A DNA stretch of 64,000 nt. Origin: Flammulina velutipes (Eukaryota > Basidiomycota > Agaricomycetes > Agaricales > Physalacriaceae). The DNA lies in contig JAALGH010000011.1 in assembly GCA_011800155.1 (NCBI GenBank), forward strand, positions 310,001 to 374,000, read 5' to 3'. The notes under the pieces were generated by a model. It did not search any database and was not told the origin of the DNA. It saw only the letters and a program-made list of their open reading frames with translations. Of this stretch, positions 33,684-43,771 are shown piece after piece (the first letter of the stretch is position 1; every line of letters starts with the position of its first letter). The position numbers and the translations under genes were made by a program.

Positions 33684-35465
33684 ATGCCGAAATACATCCT
33701 GGGTGCTCATTCCGAGAGAGAGTACTCAAGATCAACGTTTGACCATATCTACGACACGGAAATTTCGTCTGGCTGGCCTACAGCATCGCGATCAACCATC
33801 TCCTCGCCGTATGTCGACAATGAATCCATCCCTGGCACCTCCTGGCGCGGCTCTATCTCTCCAGCCATCGCCGCTGCTCAGGTTCGAACTTCGGCCAAGG
33901 CACTGTCCACAGCGCGCACCATTTCAACGAAACCCAAGCCTCGTTCGAATCCTGATCCAGTGAAGGAGGAGCCGGGCTCACCCACGTTTATCATCGAGCC
34001 TCTACGACAATGTCCCATAAACGGCAGCCAGCCTTCATCCACCCCGGAGCGAGACGCCGGCCCATCGATGCTCGAACGGTCCCTTCTCTCCCAATCCCTA
34101 GCCCCGCCCACCGAGGTCCCGTTACGTGCGACGCAGGCCAGCGGGAAGATGCGTGCCCTGATGGGCGTATTCAGATTAAACCCGTTCAGTATGCACGGCT
34201 GCACACCGGCCTCGCCAGAGCTAACCTGGTGCGGCGAAGAGCCAGGACCGCTCCCCGAATTCCCGAAGCTACACGAGTGGCAGCTCGACGGGTACGACAG
34301 CGGGATACCCGCTGACGAGCCCAAACAGGAGGAGGCTAGTCCGGCACCTATCCTCGAGGCTGACCTTGAGAAACTCGAACGTTTCTCTCCACCTAGCCTT
34401 GATAGAGTATCGGGAAAGAAGCGCAAGGCGGTAGACGGAGGAGACACGATGCAGAAGCGGTCGCGAACGTCTTGGTCCGAGTCCCCCTCATACTATACCT
34501 ATCCGTCTACTACGCAAGCTTCTCCCGCGACGTCTCCCTCTGCGTGTCATCTTTCTCGATCTCATCATTCGAGTCGGGCATCGCCCAAGCAGGAATCCGT
34601 TTCGGACAACGAGGGACCACCATCCGGGAGGGCCTACACAGGTATATTCAATTCTACTGCAACAATTTTCTCGACTGAGTCTTTCACAGTGTCCACCTCA
34701 TCCTCTCTTGCAGGATGTATGGGTAGTGCAGAGCCTACGCTTCCGACTCGGAAGAAATCGATATCTTCTTCCTCTTGGTCTAGCGCCCCTCAGACCACTA
34801 CGACGGCACCTAGCGTCTCACCGCCACAAGGAATCGCCGGCATGCTCAATCAACCGTATTACAAAACGACGAGTCAACCTCCATCTGATTACAGTCTTCC
34901 TCCGACTACCTCTCGTATGTTTCCTTCCTAGCGTGGCGTCGTGAACATGGACTTACTTCTTATGATAGCCGCCCTCTCTCCAACACAATGGTCGCGACGC
35001 TCTCCAAATCCGTACTCTAGGCAGGCATCAGCCCAGCCCACCTTCCGGCCTCCTTCGACCTTCTACTACGGCTACTTGGACTCGACGTGGGAGCGTCCAT
35101 CATCTGAGGATTCTCCGGACAGCGCGTCCCCAAAGCCCGCGTCCTCCTTTGTATTGACTCCTGCCCAGATGTATATGGGACAACAGTACCCTACCAGTAC
35201 AGCGGAATCTAGCCCAGAATCTACAACCAGCAGCACATTATCGCCTTCGTCGTTTTCACCGTCATACACGTACACTTCTGGTTCTCAACCGTATCCAGAG
35301 AGCACTCAGCCTCGTGCTACGGTTCGTAGATTTCCTATCCATTTCGTTGTTTTATGCTCATATATTCCACAGGTCTCACGACGTAACTCGCTGCCTGTCG
35401 CATCGTTGATGGGAGCAGGCATATTCTCTCACTCTAGTACGGGAACCGTTGGATACTATCAGTAA
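33684..35465 (+). CDS. Ser/Pro-rich protein, possible nuclear regulator
   Basis: Family not recognised. The first exon (33684-34914) encodes a low-complexity Ser/Pro/Thr-rich chain with a basic patch KKRKAVDGG plus QKRSR that looks like a nuclear localisation signal. Exons 34969-35321 and 35373-35465 follow in frame, ending SSTGTVGYYQ. A further optional intron of 72 nt (about 34641-34712, GTATAT donor, TTGCAG acceptor) is a multiple of three, so both forms keep frame. Disorder, PEST-like acidic stretches and the NLS-like patch suggest a regulatory protein; no DNA-binding domain is visible. Confidence 0.65.
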
Positions 35466-35684
35466 ATTTTTCTTCTTCACATGCTCTCTAGTTTTCTTTG
35501 CTTTCGATCGTTACCAGGCTACGGCCGTCGGAATACTTACGCTTACGGGTAATATGGAGGTTTGTACAGTAGACAATGGTGTTTATGTGTGTAGTTCTAG
35601 CATCCTAAAATGTAATTGCAGGATTTAAGCAGATTGTCATCTTGTCCGTCGCCAATCTGCTGGGGCATGTAGATACGATCGAAT

Positions 35685-36512
35685 TTAACCGTATAGCTTG
35701 AACTCCCAAGGAACGCCTTGATCATGAGAACCAGTCTCGCTGAACCACATTCGACGCAGACGACATGTTGCGTGAATTTTGACGTAGGATACATGCGAGA
35801 AGGTACCGTTTGGACCGGGCCCGATGATGGCCTCTTCATCGTCCATGAGCGAGCGGTCAGAGAAATGAGGTAAGAGAGAAGGGAAGTGGACAGAAACGGT
35901 CGACCATGGGGTAAGGATCGAGCGAGATGAGTGGGGAAAGGAAAGCGGGAGATGAAGAAGTGCAGGCTTGTCACCAGTGTCATCTCGTGACAGATGTAAT
36001 CGAGGAGACGTCTGAAGAGCGTCAATAAAGAAACGAAAGCGTTTTGGCATGATAATTCGGGATCCCGTGCCACTATCGGAGAAAGAAACGCGGCGTACCT
36101 GAAAGGTGGAGAACCTTAGGATGCCTCGTCGTTTGAGATGATCAACTACGCCTACTTCAAAACTCCATTCGCGCCCCAAGTTGCGTACTTGGATATGCAG
36201 CCAGTGATGCCTTACTCCCAGTTCGCCTCGGGATTGGATAAATGTAAAGCGGGGATTCGGGGATTGGATGTGAAGCACAGTCTGGGATAGCGAGTAGCCA
36301 AAGCCATTCTCTATACTGGAGCCAACGGAAGGCAGAGGAATTATTGTGGCTGAAGGGGAAGATTGCCGCTCCGGTGCATCTTTCACCAATAGGACCAGTG
36401 AAGCGCCGCACGACGTTTCGTCTTTCGCCACAGTAAATAGCTCCAGCGGATCAGAACTAGAGGAAGAGAACAAGGAAACAATGGGAGGTTGTACTGTTGT
36501 TGAGAGTAACAT
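35685..36512 (-). CDS. CFAP20/DUF667 domain protein
   Basis: Related to CFAP20 (BUG22/GTL3), an inner-junction protein of ciliary microtubules also linked to nuclear roles. After a Ser-rich N-terminal extension come SPNPRFTFIQS, HHWLHIQVRNLGREWSFEV and VVDHLKRRGILRFSTFQ. The C-terminal half has LLHLPLSFP, LTPWSTVSVHFPSLL and the diagnostic YVKIHATCRLRRMWFSE. An 87-nt stretch at 36012-36098 has good splice ends (GTACGC, CTTCAG) and is probably an intron, which gives about 246 residues; read through it gives 275. Canonical CFAP20 is about 190 residues, so the ends are extended. Finding it in a non-ciliated fungus is notable; its job here is unknown. Confidence 0.75.
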   Translation of the reverse strand: MLLSTTVQPPIVSLFSSSSSDPLELFTVAKDETSCGASLVLLVKDAPERQSSPSATIIPLPSVGSSIENGFGYSLSQTVLHIQSPNPRFTFIQSRGELGVRHHWLHIQVRNLGREWSFEVGVVDHLKRRGILRFSTFQVRRVSFSDSGTGSRIIMPKRFRFFIDALQTSPRLHLSRDDTGDKPALLHLPLSFPHSSRSILTPWSTVSVHFPSLLPHFSDRSLMDDEEAIIGPGPNGTFSHVSYVKIHATCRLRRMWFSETGSHDQGVPWEFKLYG

Positions 36513-36950
36513 TTCAAGCTGCTCCGGCGTTTGCCGAATGTCTTTCGTTCAAACCATCATGGTCCCAAAATCAAAGTTCAAGGATATCTCGAGGCACAGT
36601 TAGCTTTAGAGTCTCGGTCGAACTTGAGCGAATCCTCGACGGTTAACCGCTGCCTTACTTCCGGGTATCCGCTGCGCCCCCGCATGATAATTATCTCAGT
36701 CTTGTTGGTCTACAGAGAGGGTGAAATTGTCTACCGGCTCCCGTAGAGATGTGCCACACGATATCCAATATCTCCGGACCTTCTATCACGCTGCTCATGT
36801 CTTGGAACTGCGACGCCACGACTGTCGGTGCGTTTAAGACCTGGGTCCTCGCATCGCATAACGGCCGTTTAACGCTCTACCGCTATTACCCGTTTCCACG
36901 CACCACAGTCACTATTTTAGTTTGATGCTTGACCAACTCGCGCGCTCACC
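36513..36950. other. Divergent promoter region
   Basis: About 440 bp between the minus-strand CFAP20 gene and the plus-strand F-box-like gene. No coding signal or recognised motif. Confidence 0.35.
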
Positions 36951-38863
36951 ATGGCGAACCTCTTGGACCTCCCTACAGAATTAATTCACATTATTGTTGA
37001 ACAGGTCAGGGTTCAATGTGGGATCCTCCATCTATTACGCTTACCGTTATCTTTTAAGCTACACGTCTCAAACCACTACAGGACGCTCAAGTCACTCCGT
37101 CTGACTTGTAAACTGCTGTGCCAATGCATCGACCCTGTCCTATTCTCGACTGTGAACATCAATCTCCACCATTTAACACGCGCGACGTCCTTATTGGAAG
37201 CTTTTGCAACGGAACGGAGCACGGTGAACCGATTTGCCAAACATTTGGAAATCATGTCGTTGGAACAGCGCTACGAAGGTCATGATGTCAATGTATGTTC
37301 CAGTGTGGCGTATTCTGATAGCTGTTCTCACAGCAACATAGGCTATACATGCGGCATGGTCGAATTTCAAGGCATCAAAGTACATCTGCTCGGCTATTCA
37401 AACTCTAGAAAACGTTGAAAGCGTCGAGTAAGTGATTGTGATTCTCAGCCACCGTTTCAAGTGTTCAAGTTCTATTTTGATGTAGGTTCCACGTCTGCAA
37501 GTACAACCCGCATTCCAGCTCCGTTGCCGTGATGGAGGCACTGACGGCGATGCCTTCTATAACCGCCCTACGCCTTACTGAGGATTTTGGAACTGTGTGG
37601 CGAGATATCCGCTTCGACTTGTTCACAACAATTGTGGACCTCAGCATCGATGCCTCGACTGGATACTTCATCGAGCACAATCTTCCCAACTTCATGGTCA
37701 ACAATCCATGCCTCGAGCGTCTATGCATCAAGTTCTTCCCGGGATATGGGCGCCTAGGGTGGAGCCTTGATCTGAGCTATCTATTCAGCGAAGTGAAGGA
37801 ACCCATGGCGCTGAGACATCTGGAACTACATGGCCGGTGGAAGCTGTCGAGCTCGTCTTTCATGGTGTATCTTCCGTGCTTGTCGTCTCTCTGTCTATCA
37901 GAAGACGACGACGGTGGGAAGAGTATGGGTGAATTACTGTCTTCGCTGTCACAGCCGCTTCGCCGACTCGCGCTTCCCAGCGGCGCACGGGAAGGTGGAT
38001 GCCAGGACTCCATCTTCCAGCATCTGCAATCATACTCGGGCCTCTCCGAGTTCACCGTTGGTCCTTCGGGACTCCCATCCAGCACAGGGCGATTACGCGA
38101 CGCGTTATCGCCACATAGGGACTCTCTGACGAAACTGACGTGGGAACCGGCCATGTTCACCTGCCACGACTTTGATTTCGCAGCCATTTCGCAACTCCGG
38201 AACCTGCAGTCGCTGTCTATCACTCTGATATCTTCTATGAAAAATCTCGTAATGGGCGAGGTAGTTATAGCCACCGCGGTATGTTTGGTTCTCCAAAGGA
38301 TTCACAGTAGTGCAGGCATTGATATCGGCTATTTCTAGGATTCCTGGTTGGACATGGCGGCATCCCTACCTCGCCTCGATGACCTCAACATTGAGGTGAT
38401 TCGCAGGCCTCGCTCGCACCTGTATCCATGCGAAGATCCGATGAAGACCATTGACCAGGTTATCACGCAGTACGCTATAAAATCCGACTCGTGCACTCTC
38501 CGCGTCCACACGCTGTCAAACTGTTACCGGAATCAGGCGACATATAAAGCCGATGGCAAACATTTCGTGCCGTTGTACTCGACGAAAGGCGGGGTTGGGT
38601 TGGAACCAGAACCGTTTACATATCCCCCTTGTCGGCCGGATTTCGGCGATGACAGTGCGCCACTAAGATTGTGGGGTGCGGCCATTGCTTCGTTTTGTTT
38701 GGGTTATTGGTTTGAAGCGTACCCGAGTGGGATTTCTCTTTTGGCTATGGCGGCTGGATGCTTCGTGGTCACCTTGGGGTTGGAAGTCGTTCAGACCATT
38801 CAGAGTTCTAATTTTGAGTCGGCATTGCTTGGAAGGTTGACGAGTATGGCGTTCTTCGTGTAA
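36951..38863 (+). CDS. F-box-like protein with C-terminal membrane segments
   Basis: Begins with a short F-box (MANLLDLPTELIHIIVEQ, then LKSLRLTCKLLCQCIDPVLFSTV). An LRR-like body follows with segments such as MPSITALRLTEDFG, ALRHLELHGRW and LRNLQSLSITLI. Introns are visible at 37293-37341 (GTATGT), at about 37430-37485 (GTAAGT) and at about 38281-38339 (GTATGT). The last exon runs to TAA at 38863 and carries two hydrophobic stretches (LWGAAIASFCLGYWF and ISLLAMAAGCFVVTLGLEVV), unusual for an F-box protein. This architecture differs from the array at 15-25 kb, so it belongs to another F-box subfamily. The first intron near 36997-37081 is ambiguous: the read-through stays in frame. Confidence 0.72.
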
Positions 38864-39362
38864 CGGGGCTCGAAGAAGGGTGGAAATACGAGGGTTCTAT
38901 GTTTTTTTTATGTTGGGGTACCTAGCCTAACGGACTTCTTTTTTCACGGAGTGCTCTTCTTTCAGGCACAGAAGTTTATTCTTTAATGGAGTTATAGTAC
39001 AATGTGTACGAAGACGAACGGAGTCGGTATTCATGGCCAAGTTCAAACTTCACTCGCTGCGCGCAATCACCTCTGGGAAGGGCTTGATAGTGAGTCCGAA
39101 CGCGGTCTTTTGTGTATCCCCTCGGAAAGCAAGGATTTCTGGCAGAAATGAAAAGCAGAAGACGAGAAACTATGGCTTCTGGTGAATGGTTCAAACATAG
39201 GTGATATATAGAACACTAAAACCTGCCAAGTCCCTTACGATACGATTTAGTGTAACTCCTGGGCATCACCCACTCGCGGCTTCATGAAGGACACGCGCGA
39301 CATTAGGGCATCTCGGTAAGAATCTCGATTGAAAAGATGCGGTGCATCTTTGGGCGTATTGA
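38864..39362. other. Convergent 3' flanks
   Basis: About 500 bp between the ends of the F-box-like gene and the P450 gene, which converge here. No coding signal or structure recognised. Confidence 0.35.
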
Positions 39363-41535
39363 TCAGAACATGCTGGCATAGATGCCATGGAGAACGTACT
39401 GTATCATGCCTTGCTCGACGAACTCGTTTGGATCCGGTAAGACCCCAGACTTGGGTGGCAATATCTCAAAGGCCCAGAGCAACGTTGATGCGAGGGTGAG
39501 TAGAATGTCGTTTGCCATCAGTCGGCCGGAGCACATTCTACATTCGAGGAGGTTACATTCACTAGCTCGAATCGGACTGGTCTCACCTGCGACCGTAACC
39601 CTTTGATGTTCGTAAGCACATAAATTCAGAAGTGTGATACTGAGACTTACGAAAGAAGCGTGACCTAATGAGTAAAGCGTATTAGTGCGAAGTTAGGATT
39701 TGTATGCGCCACTGACCATCTACGCAAACAATGAGCAATTACACATTAGATGTTTATCATTTAGATCTTACCGTCGTGCCTATCAGCGGTATGACGCATG
39801 AATCTGTTCGGGTTGTAGGAATCCGCGTCTTCTCCCTGATATCCAAATTAGCGCCACGTAGAGTTACCCCAGGCCGCGTCCAGGCTACTTACCCAAGTGT
39901 CCCGGTCGTGATTTATGTACCTGTGTATTTGCCAATGGATATCAGAGAATTGGGATTGTCGTGACTAGACATACCATATGTTGGCTATACAGTTTGTACC
40001 CTTCGGGATGTGATAGCCATCGTAAACGTCGTCCTGCCAGTGACCTCGACTGATTGCTCATAAAAAAAAAAGTAGGAAAAACGACTAACCTTGATGGAGG
40101 TATGAGGGATGCCTGAATAATGTTAACATTGTCTTTTTGGATTAATTATGAGCGTCAAGTGCTCACCAGCAACAAGGACCGGCCTCCAGCGCAATAGTTC
40201 GTTTATGGTCGCTTGCAAATATGGGAGGCGCTCCCAGTCATCTGGGCCAGGAAGACGAGATCTCCCGACCACGGCGTCGATTTCTTGTCTACATTTCTCC
40301 TGCACATCTGGATGGAGAAGCATAGCAAGAACATACCACCGGAAAGTGTGGCCTGTCTGTTGAATAAAGGAGATAATGAACTACTGACTGATTCAGGAGG
40401 CGAACAACCCACAGCATCCGTCCCAGCGATTCTGGATGCATACGTAATCAGCCTAGGTAGGAGAAGACGGGTAATGTGGCGTACCGAAAGTTGGCAAGTA
40501 GCCAGGCACTTTCTAGCTCGGAAAAATTGTATTTGTCTTGTAGGGCGTATACGTTCTGCGAGAGTGACGGGATTCCGCTGGTCTGGGCGGCTCTGAAAGC
40601 ATCGGTGAACCGTCTGTCGGCTTCTTCGTTGAGGCTAGAGTATCTCGCTTTCCACGGTAAAGGCAGGTATTTGAGCCATGGGAAGAATTCGACGGGGTGG
40701 GTTCCGCCGAGAGTCATGTTTCGCGTGAGCATTGGTGTGAACTCCTCTATGAACATCTGCGTCGGTGCGTCGCCCTCCTCTCCGAAGACGGTACGCGATA
40801 TAACAGAGACCATGGCGCTTATATGTAGGTCAAGTGACCGTTGGTCAGGAAAGCCAAAGTACTCACCGATGACATTCATCAACGCAATCAACTTCTTTTC
40901 CTAGGAGGCGCGAGCAGAATGTGGCGGCTTCCTTGCGAAATACAAGGTCTGTTACGTTCTTCGAGTTACGCCGGTTCATGAGTATCTCATGAGCGCATTT
41001 GTTTGTTCGACGATAGCTACGACATTGTTAGGAGGCTAAAAGGCTAGTTGGAAGATGGCTCACATGTCGTTGTATGGCATGATTGCATTGAAGAGACCGC
41101 CACACATGTAATCGGAGGCAACTGATGATCATTCATTGAGCGGGAAGCAATCAGAGGTCACGAAGGAAGGCACCAATCATCCTGGGGCGACTGCTGTAGA
41201 TAGACAACCTCTTATCCAGTAAGTCTTGAGCAGCCTTGTGCGTATTCAAGACGAGAACTCTTGTTTGACCAACGGTGAAGTAAGTCAGTGGTCCTGTAAT
41301 GGTGATAAGGCGACGTTGTAATGAAGCACGAGTCAAAGCGTTTCCTACCGTACGTCCGTGCCCATTGGGGAAAGACGTCCTTCCAGGACGTGGGCGAGAG
41401 CTGGAGAAGATTCCCGATGAGAGGTAATCCCGTTGGTCCAGGGGGCAGACGAAGCTTGGGGCCACGAGTGGACAAGAAGAGTGTCGAAAGACATAGTAGA
41501 ATACATCCAGCCAAGACGTTGGTGGTGGTGGTCAT
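39363..41535 (-). CDS. Cytochrome P450 monooxygenase
   Basis: Heme-thiolate oxygenase, membrane-anchored in the ER. An N-terminal anchor (VLAGCILLCLSTLFL) is followed by the proline hinge LRLPPGPTGLPLIGN. Later exons give TRVLVLNTHKAAQDLLDKR, the I-helix AGTDAV, the ExxR motif ELLRW, VYDGYHIPKGTNCIANIW, and the heme loop FGYGRRMCSG formed across two short introns (about 39545-39665). The last exon ends SMF-stop at 39363. About ten short introns; several middle exons are only tens of bases, so exact borders are less certain than the overall extent. Substrate unknown. I did not see a biosynthetic cluster around it. Confidence 0.85.
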
Positions 41536-41970
41536 CGTGTGGTCGCTGGGGAATAGCGAGTTACGTTGGGAGATATACTTATAGCACACCGGTGTTTGAA
41601 ACAGTGGAGTACGAAGATAGCCATGGATCGATACTGACATCAAAGAAGGCAGCAGATGAGACGTTATCTGCTTCCTAGTTGGAGACCCACTGAATAGAGA
41701 ATATGAACACCCATAGATTGGGCCAAGTTTGGCGATCAGGTGGATCAGATGGGAGGTAGGAGGAGGAGAACAGATAGCGGACGGTTAGACGGAGTACGTG
41801 TAGTAGCGCTTAAAAAAGTTGGGTCAACTCCGAGTGTGCATATGGTGCACTGATAGTCACAGGAGAGTCATCAGCTATTCGGGAGTGATGGCTAATGGGT
41901 GCGCAGCATATGAATTGACATACACTGATAGTGTTATTCGCCAAAAAAACACTCAAGGGGGAACAAAGGC

Positions 41971-42043
41971 AGACCCCTCCGTGATTTGAACACGGGACCC
42001 TGCGATCTGCAATCGCATGCTATAACCACTTAGCTAAGGAGTC
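41971..42043 (-). tRNA. tRNA-Cys (anticodon GCA)
   Basis: A 73-nt cloverleaf on the minus strand. The acceptor GACTCCT pairs with AGGGGTC. D arm TAGCTAAGTGGTTATAGCA; anticodon stem TGCGA/TCGCA with loop TTGCAGA, giving GCA; T arm CCGTG-TTCAAAT-CACGG. The discriminator base is U, the identity base of tRNA-Cys. No intron. Confidence 0.95.
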
Positions 42044-42151
42044 GCGCTTTTGCGCGTAGAGCAAAGCGACATGAGAGGAAGGGCTAACTGCGAATTGTTG
42101 TGGGAGATATTGCACGTGCACGCTCCTTACCCCACTCAACCTTTCACCATC

Positions 42152-43225
42152 ATGACCTCTGAACGATATTTCAACGATCCTCGACGAACACCTGTAATAT
42201 CTGGCCCAATGTCGCCCAGGTCGCATCGCAGCCAGCAGAGCCGGCGCGCACCCAGCGTCCAGCAGCAATCTACCCCTCATCAACCGACACCTGGTCCCTC
42301 CAATTTACGATCACCGCCCGCCAACGAAACGTTCAACGTCGATCCTACAGAATCGTACTTTGCTGCTGCTGGAAACGAGCAGGTGAGCTCGCCGCCGCCG
42401 CCAGCAGGCTACGGAAACAGGACAGTCAAAGACTTTGTTGGAGGCTTTAATTTCCGGAGGGCGCTTGGGATACAACGACCTCCTCCACCACCAAAAGATG
42501 ATTCTACCACCACAACCTCATCTTCCTCTTCCTCTTATTCGCCTGTTCCTATGCCCCAGCCCGTCCCAGCGCAGGCAACCCCCGTGATTCCTGCCCAGCT
42601 ACCCATCAACCCGCCCCCGCTCAGCAGGCATTCGCGCGCGATTCAAAGCCAGCAAATACCTTATGAATCCCCTTCCCCGCCGTCTGACATCGGTCACGAA
42701 AACACTCTGGAAGGAACGACGGCTATTGGCCATTATGAACCTATTCCCCCTCGCACCGACGGACTTCCCGTCCACATGAGTCCTGTCCTCCTCCCCGGCC
42801 CGGACTACGCCATGATGGATACCCCACCACGCGAATACACGCTAAAGGGATTCCTCTCACGCATGCATAGCTTCTTCAAAGAGCTCAACGACCTCCCGTG
42901 GATTGCTGACCGTGTCACGGCGGACTTTGTGCCAGGCCAACCAGTCCACAGGCTGAACTACGAAAAACGGCCTCATTCCTCTGCGACTTCAAACAGGGCG
43001 CGCCCGTCAACGTGGTATGGGCAGCCTGGGCATGCAGAGTCGCTGGACCTGACACGCGGCATGTCGCCGCCCCAGGCGAATGCAAATCCATACGCCAACG
43101 TGCATCCGCAGACGATGGCCATGTCGATGACGGCGGCTGCGCAGCCTGCCACGGGTGGCTATATCTACGCACCAGCTCCTGCCCGGTCGAACTACCCGTA
43201 TCCTGTCCACAATCAACATGCGTAG
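42152..43225 (+). CDS. Proline-rich protein of unknown function
   Basis: Single exon of about 357 residues. Low-complexity Pro/Ser/Gln-rich N-terminal half. Two ordered-looking blocks stand out: VKDFVGGFNFRRALG at about residues 90-105, and a C-terminal block with REYTLKGFLSRMHSFFKELND, LPWIADRVTADFVP and PVHRLNYEKRP. The second looks like a conserved basidiomycete module, but I cannot name it. I chose ATG 42152 because the upstream in-frame ATG 42071 sits only 28 bp from the tRNA-Cys gene and its extension is not protein-like. Confidence 0.7.
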   Translation: MTSERYFNDPRRTPVISGPMSPRSHRSQQSRRAPSVQQQSTPHQPTPGPSNLRSPPANETFNVDPTESYFAAAGNEQVSSPPPPAGYGNRTVKDFVGGFNFRRALGIQRPPPPPKDDSTTTTSSSSSSYSPVPMPQPVPAQATPVIPAQLPINPPPLSRHSRAIQSQQIPYESPSPPSDIGHENTLEGTTAIGHYEPIPPRTDGLPVHMSPVLLPGPDYAMMDTPPREYTLKGFLSRMHSFFKELNDLPWIADRVTADFVPGQPVHRLNYEKRPHSSATSNRARPSTWYGQPGHAESLDLTRGMSPPQANANPYANVHPQTMAMSMTAAAQPATGGYIYAPAPARSNYPYPVHNQHA

Positions 43226-43771
43226 AACGCATTTCTCTTCCCCACCCATCTTATGCCTGCCCTCATCCATTCGGACCCTCTGCTCCCTTCTGCTATCACA
43301 CTACTTACTACTGATATCGATATATATTTTGCTCCCGAAATTCGGGCTGCATCGCGACACCTACCTACTATTTACTGACATACTGCCAAAATGTGGCGCA
43401 CAATTATATCTGACCTTGGTCTCGTGTTAAAATGCATGCCACATCGTGATTAAAATGTTCCCAAATTAAGCATCCAAAGGTATTCGAGTAACATCGCATT
43501 GAGTCAAGAGACTGCTCGGTGGCGCAAGAGTACGGAAGATGCCGGAGGTAGCCGACGGCTTGTGAAAGAAAGCCGGCGGTGAGAATTATCGAAAATGAAA
43601 TGAGGCACCGACGACGTTACGCTCAAGGTATGCTTGAGGTTGACACAATAATCTAGGGCTTCTTAATCGCCATTACTGGACCGATTTCATAGACGCTACA
43701 CGCTTGCCAATTGTGCACAATTCACTGAAAGCAGCTTTCAAGTACGCGCACCCAGATTACGTCGCTTCACG
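43226..43771. other. Intergenic
   Basis: 3' flank of the proline-rich gene and 5' flank of the deaminase gene. One TGTGGCGC octamer at 43392-43399 and a related GGTGGCGCAA near 43519. Nothing else recognised. Confidence 0.35.

Noticed and set aside
15518..38863. Treating the F-box genes, P450 and thaumatin-like genes as one biosynthetic or defence cluster
   Set aside because: No synthase, transporter or cluster regulator is present and the genes between are housekeeping; proximity is best explained by local duplication.
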